Assembly (NCBI RefSeq): GCF_001940225.2
Contig: NZ_CP135164.1
Location: 62,001 to 126,000, forward strand
Direction of reading: 5' to 3'
Origin: Roseburia sp. 499
Lineage (GTDB): Bacteria; Bacillota; Clostridia; Lachnospirales; Lachnospiraceae
DNA length: 64,000 nucleotides
The position numbers were made by a program, and so were the translations under genes. The notes under the pieces were generated by a model. That model was not told where the DNA came from. It saw nothing but the letters and a program-made list of their open reading frames with translations, and did no database searches. This document shows, one piece after another, positions 9,532-17,474 of the stretch. How positions within the stretch are numbered: the first letter of the stretch is position 1; every line of letters starts with the position of its first letter.

Positions 9532-10638
9532 ATGGAAATAAAAGAAGAAATCGGAAAAATAGATTTGAATCAAAATAATGATGCTAAGTTAGAGGGAAAA
9601 GAGATAGTTATTTTTGGAAGTGGAGTAAATGGCGCGTGGGTATATGAGCAATTAATGAAAAAGAAGAGTAAAATAATTTGTTTTTTGGATGATAAACATT
9701 TTGAGAAAAGAAATGAAGTTCCCGTAATGAATGAAAAGCAGTTGCAGGAGGCGGACTTAAATCTAGAAGAGATTATTGTTATTGTATCATTTTATGTAAA
9801 AAGTGAAGAAAAATATAATGAGATTAAAGAAAGGCTTCAGAAGATTGGATTCAGGGAAGAAAATATTGTACATTTTGTAGAAGCATTTATGGAGAGCTAT
9901 TTTGATAAAGAGCTATTGGTTTCGCAAGAAAAAGAAATAGAATTGGCTTATAGCAGATTAGAGGAGGAAGAAAGCAGGAGGGTATTTGAAAATTATATTA
10001 AGGCAATTGTCGGAGGAAATGCGGAAGAATTTTCAAAGCCGGTAAATGAGGAACAGTATTTTGATAAAGATATTATAAAGGATGTGAGGGAAGGAACATA
10101 TTTTGTAGATTGTGGAGCATATATAGGGGATACATTTGAGAGCTTTCAAAAACAGAAATTGAAATTAAATTATATTGGGTTCGAACCGGATATAAATAAT
10201 TTTAACATATTATCAGATAGAGTAAAATGTTGTGAGACAGAGTATCATCCGGTACTATTTCCTTGTGCTACTTCCAAGGAAAATGCTCTTGTTAGTTTTT
10301 CCTATTCGGAAGAGAAATCTGACAGCCCGGGAAGCGCTATCTGCGAAAGCGGAAATGTTACAGTGCCGGGGGTTGCTTTAGATACTGTGATTTCGGGACT
10401 TCCGATATCGTATATAAAAATGGATATTGAAGGTGCTGAATATGACAGCTTGCAGGGGGCAGAACAGATTATACGAAAATATCATCCTGATTTAGCAATC
10501 TGTACATATCATAAAACGGATGATATATGGCGTCTTATCAATTTGGTATATTCTTTTAATCATAACTATCAATTTTATTTGAGAAGTTATTATTTATTTA
10601 GTAGAGAAACGGTATTGTATGCAATAGAGAAAAAGTAG
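9532..10638 (+). CDS. Rossmann-module + FkbM-family methyltransferase
   Basis: 368 residues. Residues 22-130 form a PglD-N-like Rossmann module (EIVIFGSGVNGAWVYEQL, then LDDK and a closing LQKIGFREENI). The same kind of module starts the three SGNH-like proteins at 18485, 19688 and 23447. Residues about 180-368 are an FkbM-type SAM methyltransferase with DCGAYIGDT, GFEPD, and YIKMDIEGAEYDSL, the last being the family's characteristic motif. FkbM enzymes O-methylate sugars or related hydroxyls. GGAGG precedes the ATG. The gene sits between glycosyltransferases and the sugar-nucleotide cassette, so methylation of a flagellar-glycan sugar is inferred. There is no membrane segment. Confidence 0.85.
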   Translation: MEIKEEIGKIDLNQNNDAKLEGKEIVIFGSGVNGAWVYEQLMKKKSKIICFLDDKHFEKRNEVPVMNEKQLQEADLNLEEIIVIVSFYVKSEEKYNEIKERLQKIGFREENIVHFVEAFMESYFDKELLVSQEKEIELAYSRLEEEESRRVFENYIKAIVGGNAEEFSKPVNEEQYFDKDIIKDVREGTYFVDCGAYIGDTFESFQKQKLKLNYIGFEPDINNFNILSDRVKCCETEYHPVLFPCATSKENALVSFSYSEEKSDSPGSAICESGNVTVPGVALDTVISGLPISYIKMDIEGAEYDSLQGAEQIIRKYHPDLAICTYHKTDDIWRLINLVYSFNHNYQFYLRSYYLFSRETVLYAIEKK

Positions 10639-10650
10639 AAGGAGGACAAC

Positions 10651-11694
10651 ATGGGGATTTTTAAAGATAAGGTATTGATGATTACAGGTGGAACAGGATC
10701 TTTTGGAAATGCAGTTTTGAAACGTTTTTTAGAGACGGATATAAAAGAAATACGAATATTTTCCAGAGACGAAAAAAAGCAAGATGATATGCGACATGAA
10801 TATCAGGTAATGTTCCCGGAGGCAAGTAACAAAATTAAGTTTTATATTGGGGATGTACGAGATTTTAGAAGTGTACGAGATGCAATGTATGATGTTGATT
10901 ACATATTTCATGCTGCCGCATTGAAACAGGTACCTTCCTGTGAATTTTTCCCAATCGAAGCTGTTCGGACAAATGTATTAGGAACGGATAATGTTTTAAC
11001 TGCGGCTAATGAAATGGGTGTTAAGAAAATAGTGTGTCTTTCTACAGATAAAGCAGCATATCCAATTAATGCAATGGGAACGTCTAAAGCGTTGATGGAA
11101 AAGGTTGTTGTAGCAAAGTCCAGAACAGTAGCACCGGAAAAGACGATGATTTGTTGCACACGCTATGGAAATGTAATGTGCTCCAGAGGCTCCGTTATTC
11201 CGCTGTTTATTGATCAGATAAAAAAAGGAAAGTGCATGACAGTAACAGAACCTAAAATGACGAGATTCATTATGAGTCTGGAGGAGGCTGTTGATTTGGT
11301 GTTATTTGCTTTTGAGAATGCCAGTTCAGGGGATATTATGGTTCAGAAAGCCCCTGCTTGCACAATAGAGGTTCTTGCACAGGCAGTAAGAGAAATCTTT
11401 AATCCGAAAGCAGAAATAAAAGTGATAGGAATTCGACATGGAGAAAAGATGTATGAAACACTTTTGACCAATGAAGAGTGTGCTCACGCGATAGATCTTG
11501 GAAATTTTTATAGAGTTTCTGTTGATAAAAGAGACCTAAACTATGACAAATATTTCACACATGGAAATGTGGAACGAAATGTATTGAAAGAATTTAATTC
11601 AAATAACACAAAGATATTGGGAGTAGAGGAAGTAAAAGAAAAGTTATTACAGTTGAAGTATATCCAAGAGCAGTTGGAAGGATGGGAGTGCTAA
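10651..11694 (+). CDS. capE: UDP-GlcNAc 4,6-dehydratase / 5-epimerase, CapE/WbjB type
   Basis: A 347-residue short-chain dehydrogenase of the CapE/WbjB/FnlA group. It has the NAD(P)-binding GGTGSFG at 13-19, STDKA at 131-135, and an MxxxK active site (Met142, Lys146) in place of YxxxK, a hallmark of these inverting dehydratases. The established reaction removes water across C4-C6 of UDP-GlcNAc and epimerises C5 (with C3) to give UDP-2-acetamido-2,6-dideoxy-4-hexulose forms. AAGGAGG precedes the ATG. The reductase and 2-epimerase follow directly, completing a pathway to a 2-acetamido-2,6-dideoxy-L-hexose. FlaA1/PseB proteins are related, but no Pse or legionaminate genes follow here. Confidence 0.88.
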   Translation: MGIFKDKVLMITGGTGSFGNAVLKRFLETDIKEIRIFSRDEKKQDDMRHEYQVMFPEASNKIKFYIGDVRDFRSVRDAMYDVDYIFHAAALKQVPSCEFFPIEAVRTNVLGTDNVLTAANEMGVKKIVCLSTDKAAYPINAMGTSKALMEKVVVAKSRTVAPEKTMICCTRYGNVMCSRGSVIPLFIDQIKKGKCMTVTEPKMTRFIMSLEEAVDLVLFAFENASSGDIMVQKAPACTIEVLAQAVREIFNPKAEIKVIGIRHGEKMYETLLTNEECAHAIDLGNFYRVSVDKRDLNYDKYFTHGNVERNVLKEFNSNNTKILGVEEVKEKLLQLKYIQEQLEGWEC

Positions 11695-11695
11695 A

Positions 11696-12559
11696 ATGAA
11701 GTTTTTGGTGTTAGGGGCATCTGGAATGGCAGGTCATACAATTGCACTTTATTTGAAAGAGAGAGGACATGTTGTTGATGGATTTTCCAGAAGAAAAGTA
11801 AGTATTTGCAATAGTATAGTGGGAGATGCCCGGAATGAAAAGGATATAAGAGAAATCATTCGAGAGGGAAAATACGATATTGTAATCAATGCGATTGGAA
11901 TTTTAAACCAGTATGCTGAACAATATAAGGACCAGGCAGTATATCTGAATAGTTTTTTGCCACATTTTTTAGCTGAAATTACGAAAGATATGCATACGAG
12001 AGTTATACATATGAGCACAGACTGTGTGTTTGCAGGAAATAGTGGTCCATATACAGAGGAGTCTTTCTGTGATGGAAGAAGCTTTTATGACAGGAGTAAG
12101 GCGTTAGGGGAATTAAGAGATGAGAAGAATCTCACCATACGCACTTCCATTATTGGACCGGATATGAGTGCACAAGGAATAGGCCTTTTAAATTGGTTTA
12201 TGAAACAAGAAAAGGAAGTAAGTGGATATGTACATGCTATGTGGACAGGAGTTACAACATTAGAGCTTGCGAATATAATGGAAGAAGCAGCCCAAAATGG
12301 GATAACAGGATTGCACCATATGGTATATGAGAAAAATATTAGTAAATATGAATTGCTGAAGCTGTTTAACCGTTATTTGAGAAAAGATAAAATTACAATT
12401 CATAAGAATGAAGAGATTTATCTGGATAAAACTTTGGTTCGGACAAACTTCGATTTTTCATATCAAGTACCGGATTATGAAAAAATGATAGCTGAAATGA
12501 CAGAGTGGATGAAGGTGCATAAGGCGTTATATCCGCATTATAATTTAGAAGAACTGTAG
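11696..12559 (+). CDS. RmlD-type NAD(P)-dependent sugar 4-reductase
   Basis: 287 residues, an extended SDR of the RmlD family: GASGMAG at 7-13, STDCVFAG at 107-114, and YDRSK (Tyr131, Lys135) as catalytic pair. It lacks the C-terminal cupin domain of CapF/FnlB (about 370 residues), the reductase of the UDP-L-FucNAc pathway. In that respect it resembles WbvR, which reduces the CapE-type 4-keto product on the way to UDP-L-RhaNAc / L-QuiNAc. The ATG comes one base after the CapE stop. The 4-ketoreductase role is well supported by order. The stereochemistry of the product, and so the final sugar, is inference. Confidence 0.82.
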   Translation: MKFLVLGASGMAGHTIALYLKERGHVVDGFSRRKVSICNSIVGDARNEKDIREIIREGKYDIVINAIGILNQYAEQYKDQAVYLNSFLPHFLAEITKDMHTRVIHMSTDCVFAGNSGPYTEESFCDGRSFYDRSKALGELRDEKNLTIRTSIIGPDMSAQGIGLLNWFMKQEKEVSGYVHAMWTGVTTLELANIMEEAAQNGITGLHHMVYEKNISKYELLKLFNRYLRKDKITIHKNEEIYLDKTLVRTNFDFSYQVPDYEKMIAEMTEWMKVHKALYPHYNLEEL

Positions 12560-12576
12560 GAAGCAGGTAGAGTATA

Positions 12577-13701
12577 GTGAAAAAATTAAAGTTAATGACA
12601 GTGGTAGGAACAAGACCGGAGATTATAAAAATGTCTGCAATTATAAAAAAATGCGATGAATATTTTAATCATATATTAGTGCATACAGGGCAGAATTATG
12701 ATTATGAGTTGAATCAAGTTTTTTTTGAAGAACTGGGGCTGCGCAAACCGGATTACTATCTGGGAGTGGTTGGAAAAGATTTAGGAGAAACCATGGGGAA
12801 TGTCATTGCGAAGTCCTATGAGTTATTTGCAAAAGAAAAGCCGGATGCGGTAATTGTACTTGGAGATACCAATTCTTGTTTATGTGTTATTTCTGCGAAA
12901 CGCTTGAAAATACCAATTTTTCACATGGAGGCGGGGAATAGGTGCTTTGATGAGAATTTGCCGGAGGAAATTAACCGAAGAATTGTGGATGTTACCAGTG
13001 ATGTAAATCTTTGTTATACAGAACATGCCAGAAGGTATTTGAATGCAGCCGGAATTCCGAGGGAACGGACTTATGTAGTTGGGTCCCCTATGGCCGAGGT
13101 ACTTTCCGGTGTGCTGGATAAAATTGAAGGTAGCAAAGTGTTAGAAAAACTGGGATTGGAAAAGGGAAAATATATTTTGTTGTCTGCACATAGAGAGGAA
13201 AATATAGACCAGGAAGAAAATTTTATGGAATTGATGAATGCAGTAAATACCATGGCAGAATATTATCAGATGCCAATTGTTTATAGTATGCATCCACGAA
13301 GCCGTAAAATCATTGAAAAGAGAGGGTTTAAATTCCATGAAGTGGTAAGACCGTTGCAGCCATTTGGATTTTATGACTATAATTGTTTGCAACGAAACGC
13401 CTTTTGCGTGGTATCAGACAGCGGAACTGTGCCGGAAGAGGCTGCATATTTTAAATTTCCGGCAGTATCTATCCGAACTAGTACAGAGCGCCCGGAGGCA
13501 ATGGATAAAGGAGTATTTACAATTGGTAGTATTACAGGAGAAAGTGTATTGCAGGCAGTAGAACTTGCAACTGCTATGTATGCGCAGGGAGATTTACCGG
13601 TAGATGTACCTGATTACGTGGAAGAAAATGTCAGTGTAAAAGTGGTGAAAATCATTCAGAGTTATACGGAAATTGTGAATCGAATGGTATGGAGAAAGTA
13701 G
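12577..13701 (+). CDS. UDP-N-acetylglucosamine 2-epimerase family (WecB/CapG-like)
   Basis: 374 residues from a GTG at 12577. A GT-B-fold non-hydrolysing 2-epimerase: VVGTRPEIIKM at 9-19, HTGQNYD near 36-42, DTNSCL near 97, HMEAGNR near 115, EEINRRIVD, and SDSGTVPEEA near 282. The established chemistry is reversible inversion at C2 of UDP-HexNAc. Following CapE and the reductase, it should act as CapG/FnlC/WbvD on the 2,6-dideoxy-L-sugar rather than making UDP-ManNAc. A UDP-ManNAc role cannot be excluded, since no ManNAc dehydrogenase is nearby either way. It is the last gene before a sigma-28-like promoter. Confidence 0.88.
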   Translation: MKKLKLMTVVGTRPEIIKMSAIIKKCDEYFNHILVHTGQNYDYELNQVFFEELGLRKPDYYLGVVGKDLGETMGNVIAKSYELFAKEKPDAVIVLGDTNSCLCVISAKRLKIPIFHMEAGNRCFDENLPEEINRRIVDVTSDVNLCYTEHARRYLNAAGIPRERTYVVGSPMAEVLSGVLDKIEGSKVLEKLGLEKGKYILLSAHREENIDQEENFMELMNAVNTMAEYYQMPIVYSMHPRSRKIIEKRGFKFHEVVRPLQPFGFYDYNCLQRNAFCVVSDSGTVPEEAAYFKFPAVSIRTSTERPEAMDKGVFTIGSITGESVLQAVELATAMYAQGDLPVDVPDYVEENVSVKVVKIIQSYTEIVNRMVWRK

Positions 13702-13731
13702 GAAAATATAAAAGAATATAGTGGTAGATAT

Positions 13732-13757
13732 TAAGATATATGGGGAAAAACCGATAT
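13732..13757 (+). promoter_or_regulatory. Sigma-28 (flagellar) type promoter inside the glycan island
   Basis: TAAG at 13732-13735, 14 bases, then ACCGATAT at 13750-13757. The flagellar sigma consensus is TAAA-N15-GCCGATAA, with 14-16 tolerated. The -10 element matches 7 of 8 positions of the GCCGATAT variant. It lies about 25 bases upstream of the ribosome site of the small gene at 13794. Together with the terminator at 14153 it would make a one-gene transcript. Confidence 0.5.
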
Positions 13758-13793
13758 ATACTACATACAATAACCATGGAAGGAGAAAGACAG

Positions 13794-14141
13794 ATGGAAA
13801 ACGAATTCAAGGAAGAAATTGAGGCACTTGAGACTTTGAAAGGGTACAATGTCAAGGTGGTAAAGGCAGTGCAAGAAATTATCCCAGAACTAAAGGGTGA
13901 GAAGAAAGAGGATACCGACGAGTATTTGCAGCATATTTTTAAAGGAATTAACTGGGAGATTCAAGTAATAAATGGAACAATGAAATATTTGAATCGTGAT
14001 AAGGAAGTTATATCCAAGGAATCGACGAATGATATTATTGTAAAATTAAATGATGCTGTTAATGCAAAGAATGATTTGTTGATAGGAGAAGTAATGGAAA
14101 CGGAATTGCTTCCGTTTTTGCAAAAATTGAATGAGATTTAG
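13794..14141 (+). CDS. Small helical protein, probably flagellum-linked
   Basis: 115 residues from the ATG at 13794, eight bases after AGGAGAAAG; an earlier in-frame ATG at 13776 has no ribosome site. The protein is almost wholly helical and acidic, without signal peptide, membrane segment or recognised motif. I do not recognise the family. Its surroundings are informative: a sigma-28-like promoter directly upstream and a rho-independent terminator directly downstream. It therefore looks like a separately expressed late-flagellar gene lying among glycosylation genes. A FliT/FlgN-like export chaperone would suit the size and helical nature, but no sequence signature supports that. Confidence 0.6.
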   Translation: MENEFKEEIEALETLKGYNVKVVKAVQEIIPELKGEKKEDTDEYLQHIFKGINWEIQVINGTMKYLNRDKEVISKESTNDIIVKLNDAVNAKNDLLIGEVMETELLPFLQKLNEI

Positions 14142-14152
14142 GAATAAAAAAT

Positions 14153-14184
14153 AGGGACGCTTTTAAAAGTGGTGTCCCTGTTTT
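14153..14184 (+). terminator. Rho-independent terminator
   Basis: AGGGACGC at 14153-14160 pairs with GTGTCCCT at 14172-14179 (one G-T pair), with an 11-base loop, followed by GTTTT. It ends the short transcript of the 115-residue gene. The next gene starts only 35 bases further on, so it depends on read-through or a promoter overlapping this hairpin. Confidence 0.75.
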
Positions 14185-14219
14185 GTATTATATATATGAA
14201 ATGAAAAATGAGGAAAAAA

Positions 14220-15572
14220 ATGGAGAAGAGAAATATTACACTTGCAATAACAATGTATAATCGAAAAGAACTCTTAGAAGTTTGTTTGAACTGGCTGAGA
14301 GAAATAAGTGAGGTCAATAGAATTATTCTTGTTGATAACGGCTCAGATGATGGAACAGCGGATATACTGCCAACAATGGGATATGACTACATTGTTTTTG
14401 ATGAGGGAAAACAAGGGTATGGAACAGTATGGAATGCTATTGTAGATAATTTTCAGCTGGATGAAATCGTTGTTTTTATGGATATGCGATATATACCGGG
14501 GAAAAATTGTTTGGCAAAGTTGTCAGAGGCTGTAAGTGTGAATGGAAATGGTGTAGCAGGCCCAAAATCAAATGGTTTTCGAGGAGTACAATATCTGTCG
14601 CTTGATAAGGTAGAAGATATGCTTGCGTTGGAAGAACAGTTAATAAGAGAGAAAACAGAATGTGTCTATGAAAAAGTTGTAGGAATAGATGCAGGGATGT
14701 GGGCCATTTCACGAGAAATGTTGGAGAAAAATGGAAAGTTTAATGAAAAACTAATTGAGCCTCAGAATGTATTAGTAGATTATGAATTAAAGATGATAAA
14801 AGAAGGAAATCATGCGATTGTATGTGATGATGCAATTACGTTTGATCTTTACTTCGGTGCTGGAAATAGTGGTGCTGCAGAAACCAACAATCAAAATGAC
14901 AGGGAAATATTAAAAGATAATTGGAATATGAATTATTTTAATAGAATTCCTAACAGTAATTTGACGGATTTAATTGTGGAGGACATAAAGGCAGAATTTC
15001 ATGTTTTAGAAGTTGGTTGCGATTTGGGAGCAACATTACTGGAAATACAAGGCCGATATCCTAACAGTAAGGTCCATGGATTAGAAATCAATGGAGCAGC
15101 TGTTAATATTGCAAAATATTTGGTTGATGTAAAAGAAGGAAATATCGAAGAAGAGAATGTACCATTTGAAGAAAAATTTGATTATATTATTTTTGGCGAC
15201 GTGTTGGAGCATCTAAGAGACCCACAGAAAATAATATGGTTTTGTAAACGGAACCTATTAAAAGAGCATGGACACATCATAGCCAGCATACCAAATGTAA
15301 TGCATATTTCAGTAATGCAACAATTACTCAATGGAAGATTTGAATATCAAGATATGGGATTGTTAGATAGAACACATATTCATTTCTTTACGTATTATGA
15401 AATATTGTTAATGTTCCAAGAAGAAGGATATACAATGGAGGAAATTGGGAGCACAACAATGAATCTGACAGAAGAACAGGAGAAGTTGGAAATGAAGTTG
15501 TTGGAAATATCTCAAAATGTAGAAAAGTATATGTATGATACATATCAATATGTGGTAAAAGCCAGAAGTTAA
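14220..15572 (+). CDS. GT2 + SAM-methyltransferase fusion
   Basis: About 450 residues from the ATG at 14220, which GAGGA precedes at good spacing; the ATG at 14208 has no ribosome site. Residues 1-230 are a GT2-like domain (ITLAITMYNRKELLEV, IILVDNGSDDGT), with VVFMDMRYIPG where the metal-binding DxD normally sits, so a deviating motif. Residues about 260-450 are a class I methyltransferase (LEVGCDLGATL, HGLEINGAA, DYIIFGDVLEHLRDP), with the canonical DVLEH intact, unlike the 5441, 7031 and 33111 relatives. It has no TPR leader. Likely adds and/or methylates a sugar on the flagellar glycan; substrates unknown. Confidence 0.82.
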   Translation: MEKRNITLAITMYNRKELLEVCLNWLREISEVNRIILVDNGSDDGTADILPTMGYDYIVFDEGKQGYGTVWNAIVDNFQLDEIVVFMDMRYIPGKNCLAKLSEAVSVNGNGVAGPKSNGFRGVQYLSLDKVEDMLALEEQLIREKTECVYEKVVGIDAGMWAISREMLEKNGKFNEKLIEPQNVLVDYELKMIKEGNHAIVCDDAITFDLYFGAGNSGAAETNNQNDREILKDNWNMNYFNRIPNSNLTDLIVEDIKAEFHVLEVGCDLGATLLEIQGRYPNSKVHGLEINGAAVNIAKYLVDVKEGNIEEENVPFEEKFDYIIFGDVLEHLRDPQKIIWFCKRNLLKEHGHIIASIPNVMHISVMQQLLNGRFEYQDMGLLDRTHIHFFTYYEILLMFQEEGYTMEEIGSTTMNLTEEQEKLEMKLLEISQNVEKYMYDTYQYVVKARS

Positions 15573-15608
15573 GATAGAAGAAGAAAAGCAGTGGAGAGGA
15601 AAAAGTGC

Positions 15609-16640
15609 ATGTGTGATGAAAGAAAATTAGAAGAAGAAATTTCTATTTTAAAGAATACTCTAAGGGAGATTTCGCAAAGCAGTCAAGAGATGTTTCAGGT
15701 AATATGCCAAATGAATGAATCTTTGGGAAATGCACATCTGTATATTATGCAGATGAATACAATTATTGATAATGTAAAATATGAGATATTAGATCCCAGA
15801 GTAGATGGGCAAACACTTTTTTTTCCACATATTGAAAGTTGTGAAAAAACGATAGATAAAATCGTAGAGGAAAGAAAGTCAATGGCGCGATTTGGTGATG
15901 GTGAATTTTCACTTATGTCAAAAGTTTGCCGTCAAAAATTTCAGAGACTGGATAACAAATTAGCAGAGCGATTAGAAGAGGTTATACGGACAGATGATGA
16001 CAGAATTTTAATCGGGATAGCAGATAACTATGGAAATCTGGATAAGTATAATAAAACGTCAGCAGATAGTATTCGGATTTATATGACGAAAGAAGTAAGG
16101 GAAATGCATCAGCAGTATCTAAGTAGTGAAAAGATATACTATAATGCATATATGTCTCGGCCGTATGTAATAATGAAAGAAAATGGAAAAGAAGAGACTG
16201 CAAAAAGATTTGCGAATCTGAAAAGGATTTGGGAAGATAGAGATGTTATTATTGTAGAGGGTGCATTGACCAGAATGGGAATGGGGAACGATTTATTAGA
16301 GAATGCAAAATCTATTCGTCGTATTCTGGCTCCGGCCACAAGTTCTTTTGACAAGTATGATGATATTTTAAAAGCATCTTTGGAGATTGCAGAGGAAGGA
16401 GTGCTTTTCCTGATTGCAATGGGACCTTCTGCCGGAGTTCTTGCATATGATTTAACAAAACATGGTTATCAGGCAATTGATATAGGACATGTTGATTTAG
16501 AATATGAATGGTTTTTGGCAGGAAAGGGAGAAAGAGTATCGGTAAAAAACAAGTATAATAATGAAATGCCGAGGGGAGATGTTGTAGAAGGTGTAACTGA
16601 TGAGAAATATAATAGTGAGATTGTTGTAAATTTGTCTTAA
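15609..16640 (+). CDS. GT-D fold glycosyltransferase (DUF1792-like) with coiled-coil leader
   Basis: About 343 residues from the ATG at 15609, eight bases after GAGAGGA; an upstream GTG at 15591 is poorer. Residues 5-55 form a likely coiled coil. The core begins SMARFGDGEFSLM (RFGDGE at 94-99), the signature of the GT-D fold first described in the third glucosyltransferase of streptococcal serine-rich repeat protein glycosylation (DUF1792). Later come VIIVEGALTRMGMGNDLL and FLIAMGPSAGVLAYDL, which fit the family's second half. The known member extends a protein O-glycan in the cytosol, which agrees with the island's proposed role. Donor unknown, though the CDP-glucose synthase follows immediately. 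Confidence 0.8.
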   Translation: MCDERKLEEEISILKNTLREISQSSQEMFQVICQMNESLGNAHLYIMQMNTIIDNVKYEILDPRVDGQTLFFPHIESCEKTIDKIVEERKSMARFGDGEFSLMSKVCRQKFQRLDNKLAERLEEVIRTDDDRILIGIADNYGNLDKYNKTSADSIRIYMTKEVREMHQQYLSSEKIYYNAYMSRPYVIMKENGKEETAKRFANLKRIWEDRDVIIVEGALTRMGMGNDLLENAKSIRRILAPATSSFDKYDDILKASLEIAEEGVLFLIAMGPSAGVLAYDLTKHGYQAIDIGHVDLEYEWFLAGKGERVSVKNKYNNEMPRGDVVEGVTDEKYNSEIVVNLS

Positions 16641-16666
16641 AGTACATGGATTGGGAGGAAAAAGAT

Positions 16667-17449
16667 ATGAAAGTAGTGATTTTGGCAGGAGGTTTGGGAA
16701 CAAGAATTAGTGAAGAAAGCCGAATTAAACCCAAACCGATGGTTGCAATTGGAGAAGCACCTATTTTATGGCATATTATGAAGTATTATTCTTCTTACGG
16801 ATTTGATGAATTCGTGATATGTTGCGGATATAAGGGATATGTAATAAAGGAGTATTTTGCAGATTATTATTTACATCGGTCTGATATCACTTTCGATTTT
16901 AAAAATGGAAATGAGATGATTGTTCATAATAATATTGCAGAACCCTGGAAAGTAACCCTGGTAGATACGGGGGAAAAGGCACAGACCGGTGCAAGAATAT
17001 ATCGAATACATAAATATGTAGGAAATGAACCATTTATGCTCACTTATGGCGATGGAGTAAGTGATGTGAATCTTGATGAGTTGTTAGAGTTCCATAAGAA
17101 AAATAAGCGAACGGTTACTATGACTGCAATCCAACCGGGAAGTCGATTTGGGGTTCTGGATTTTAATGAGGATGGTGCAGGTATTGACAAATTTGATGAA
17201 AAACCGCAAGAAGACGGTGCATGGATTAACGGTGGATTCATGGTGGTAGAACCTAAAGTGTTTCAGTATCTGCGAGATGAGGATGGACTGGTTTTTGAAA
17301 AAGAAGTTTTGAACAATCTGGCATTTGATGGAGAGTTAGCAGCATATAAGCATAATGGTTTCTGGCAGTGCATGGATACGATGAGAGATAAAGGGATGCT
17401 GGAAAAACTTTGGTATGCGGGAAATGCGCCATGGAAGAGATGGGAATAA
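16667..17449 (+). CDS. rfbF: Glucose-1-phosphate cytidylyltransferase
   Basis: About 260 residues from the ATG at 16667, preceded by GGGAGGA. It has the nucleotidyltransferase signature MKVVILAGGLGTRI, the IKPKPMVAIGEAPILWHIM loop, GDGVSDVNL metal site, ALQPGSRFGVL-like IQPGSRFGVLDF, and the INGGFMVVEP and HNGFWQCMDTMRD motifs that set RfbF apart from RmlA and GalU. The reaction is CTP plus glucose-1-phosphate to CDP-glucose. The usual next enzyme, CDP-glucose 4,6-dehydratase (RfbG), is not in the window. So either CDP-glucose is used as such or RfbG is elsewhere. Length matches the family. Confidence 0.9.
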   Translation: MKVVILAGGLGTRISEESRIKPKPMVAIGEAPILWHIMKYYSSYGFDEFVICCGYKGYVIKEYFADYYLHRSDITFDFKNGNEMIVHNNIAEPWKVTLVDTGEKAQTGARIYRIHKYVGNEPFMLTYGDGVSDVNLDELLEFHKKNKRTVTMTAIQPGSRFGVLDFNEDGAGIDKFDEKPQEDGAWINGGFMVVEPKVFQYLRDEDGLVFEKEVLNNLAFDGELAAYKHNGFWQCMDTMRDKGMLEKLWYAGNAPWKRWE

Positions 17450-17474
17450 ATACTAATAGTGCGAGGAAAAGAAA

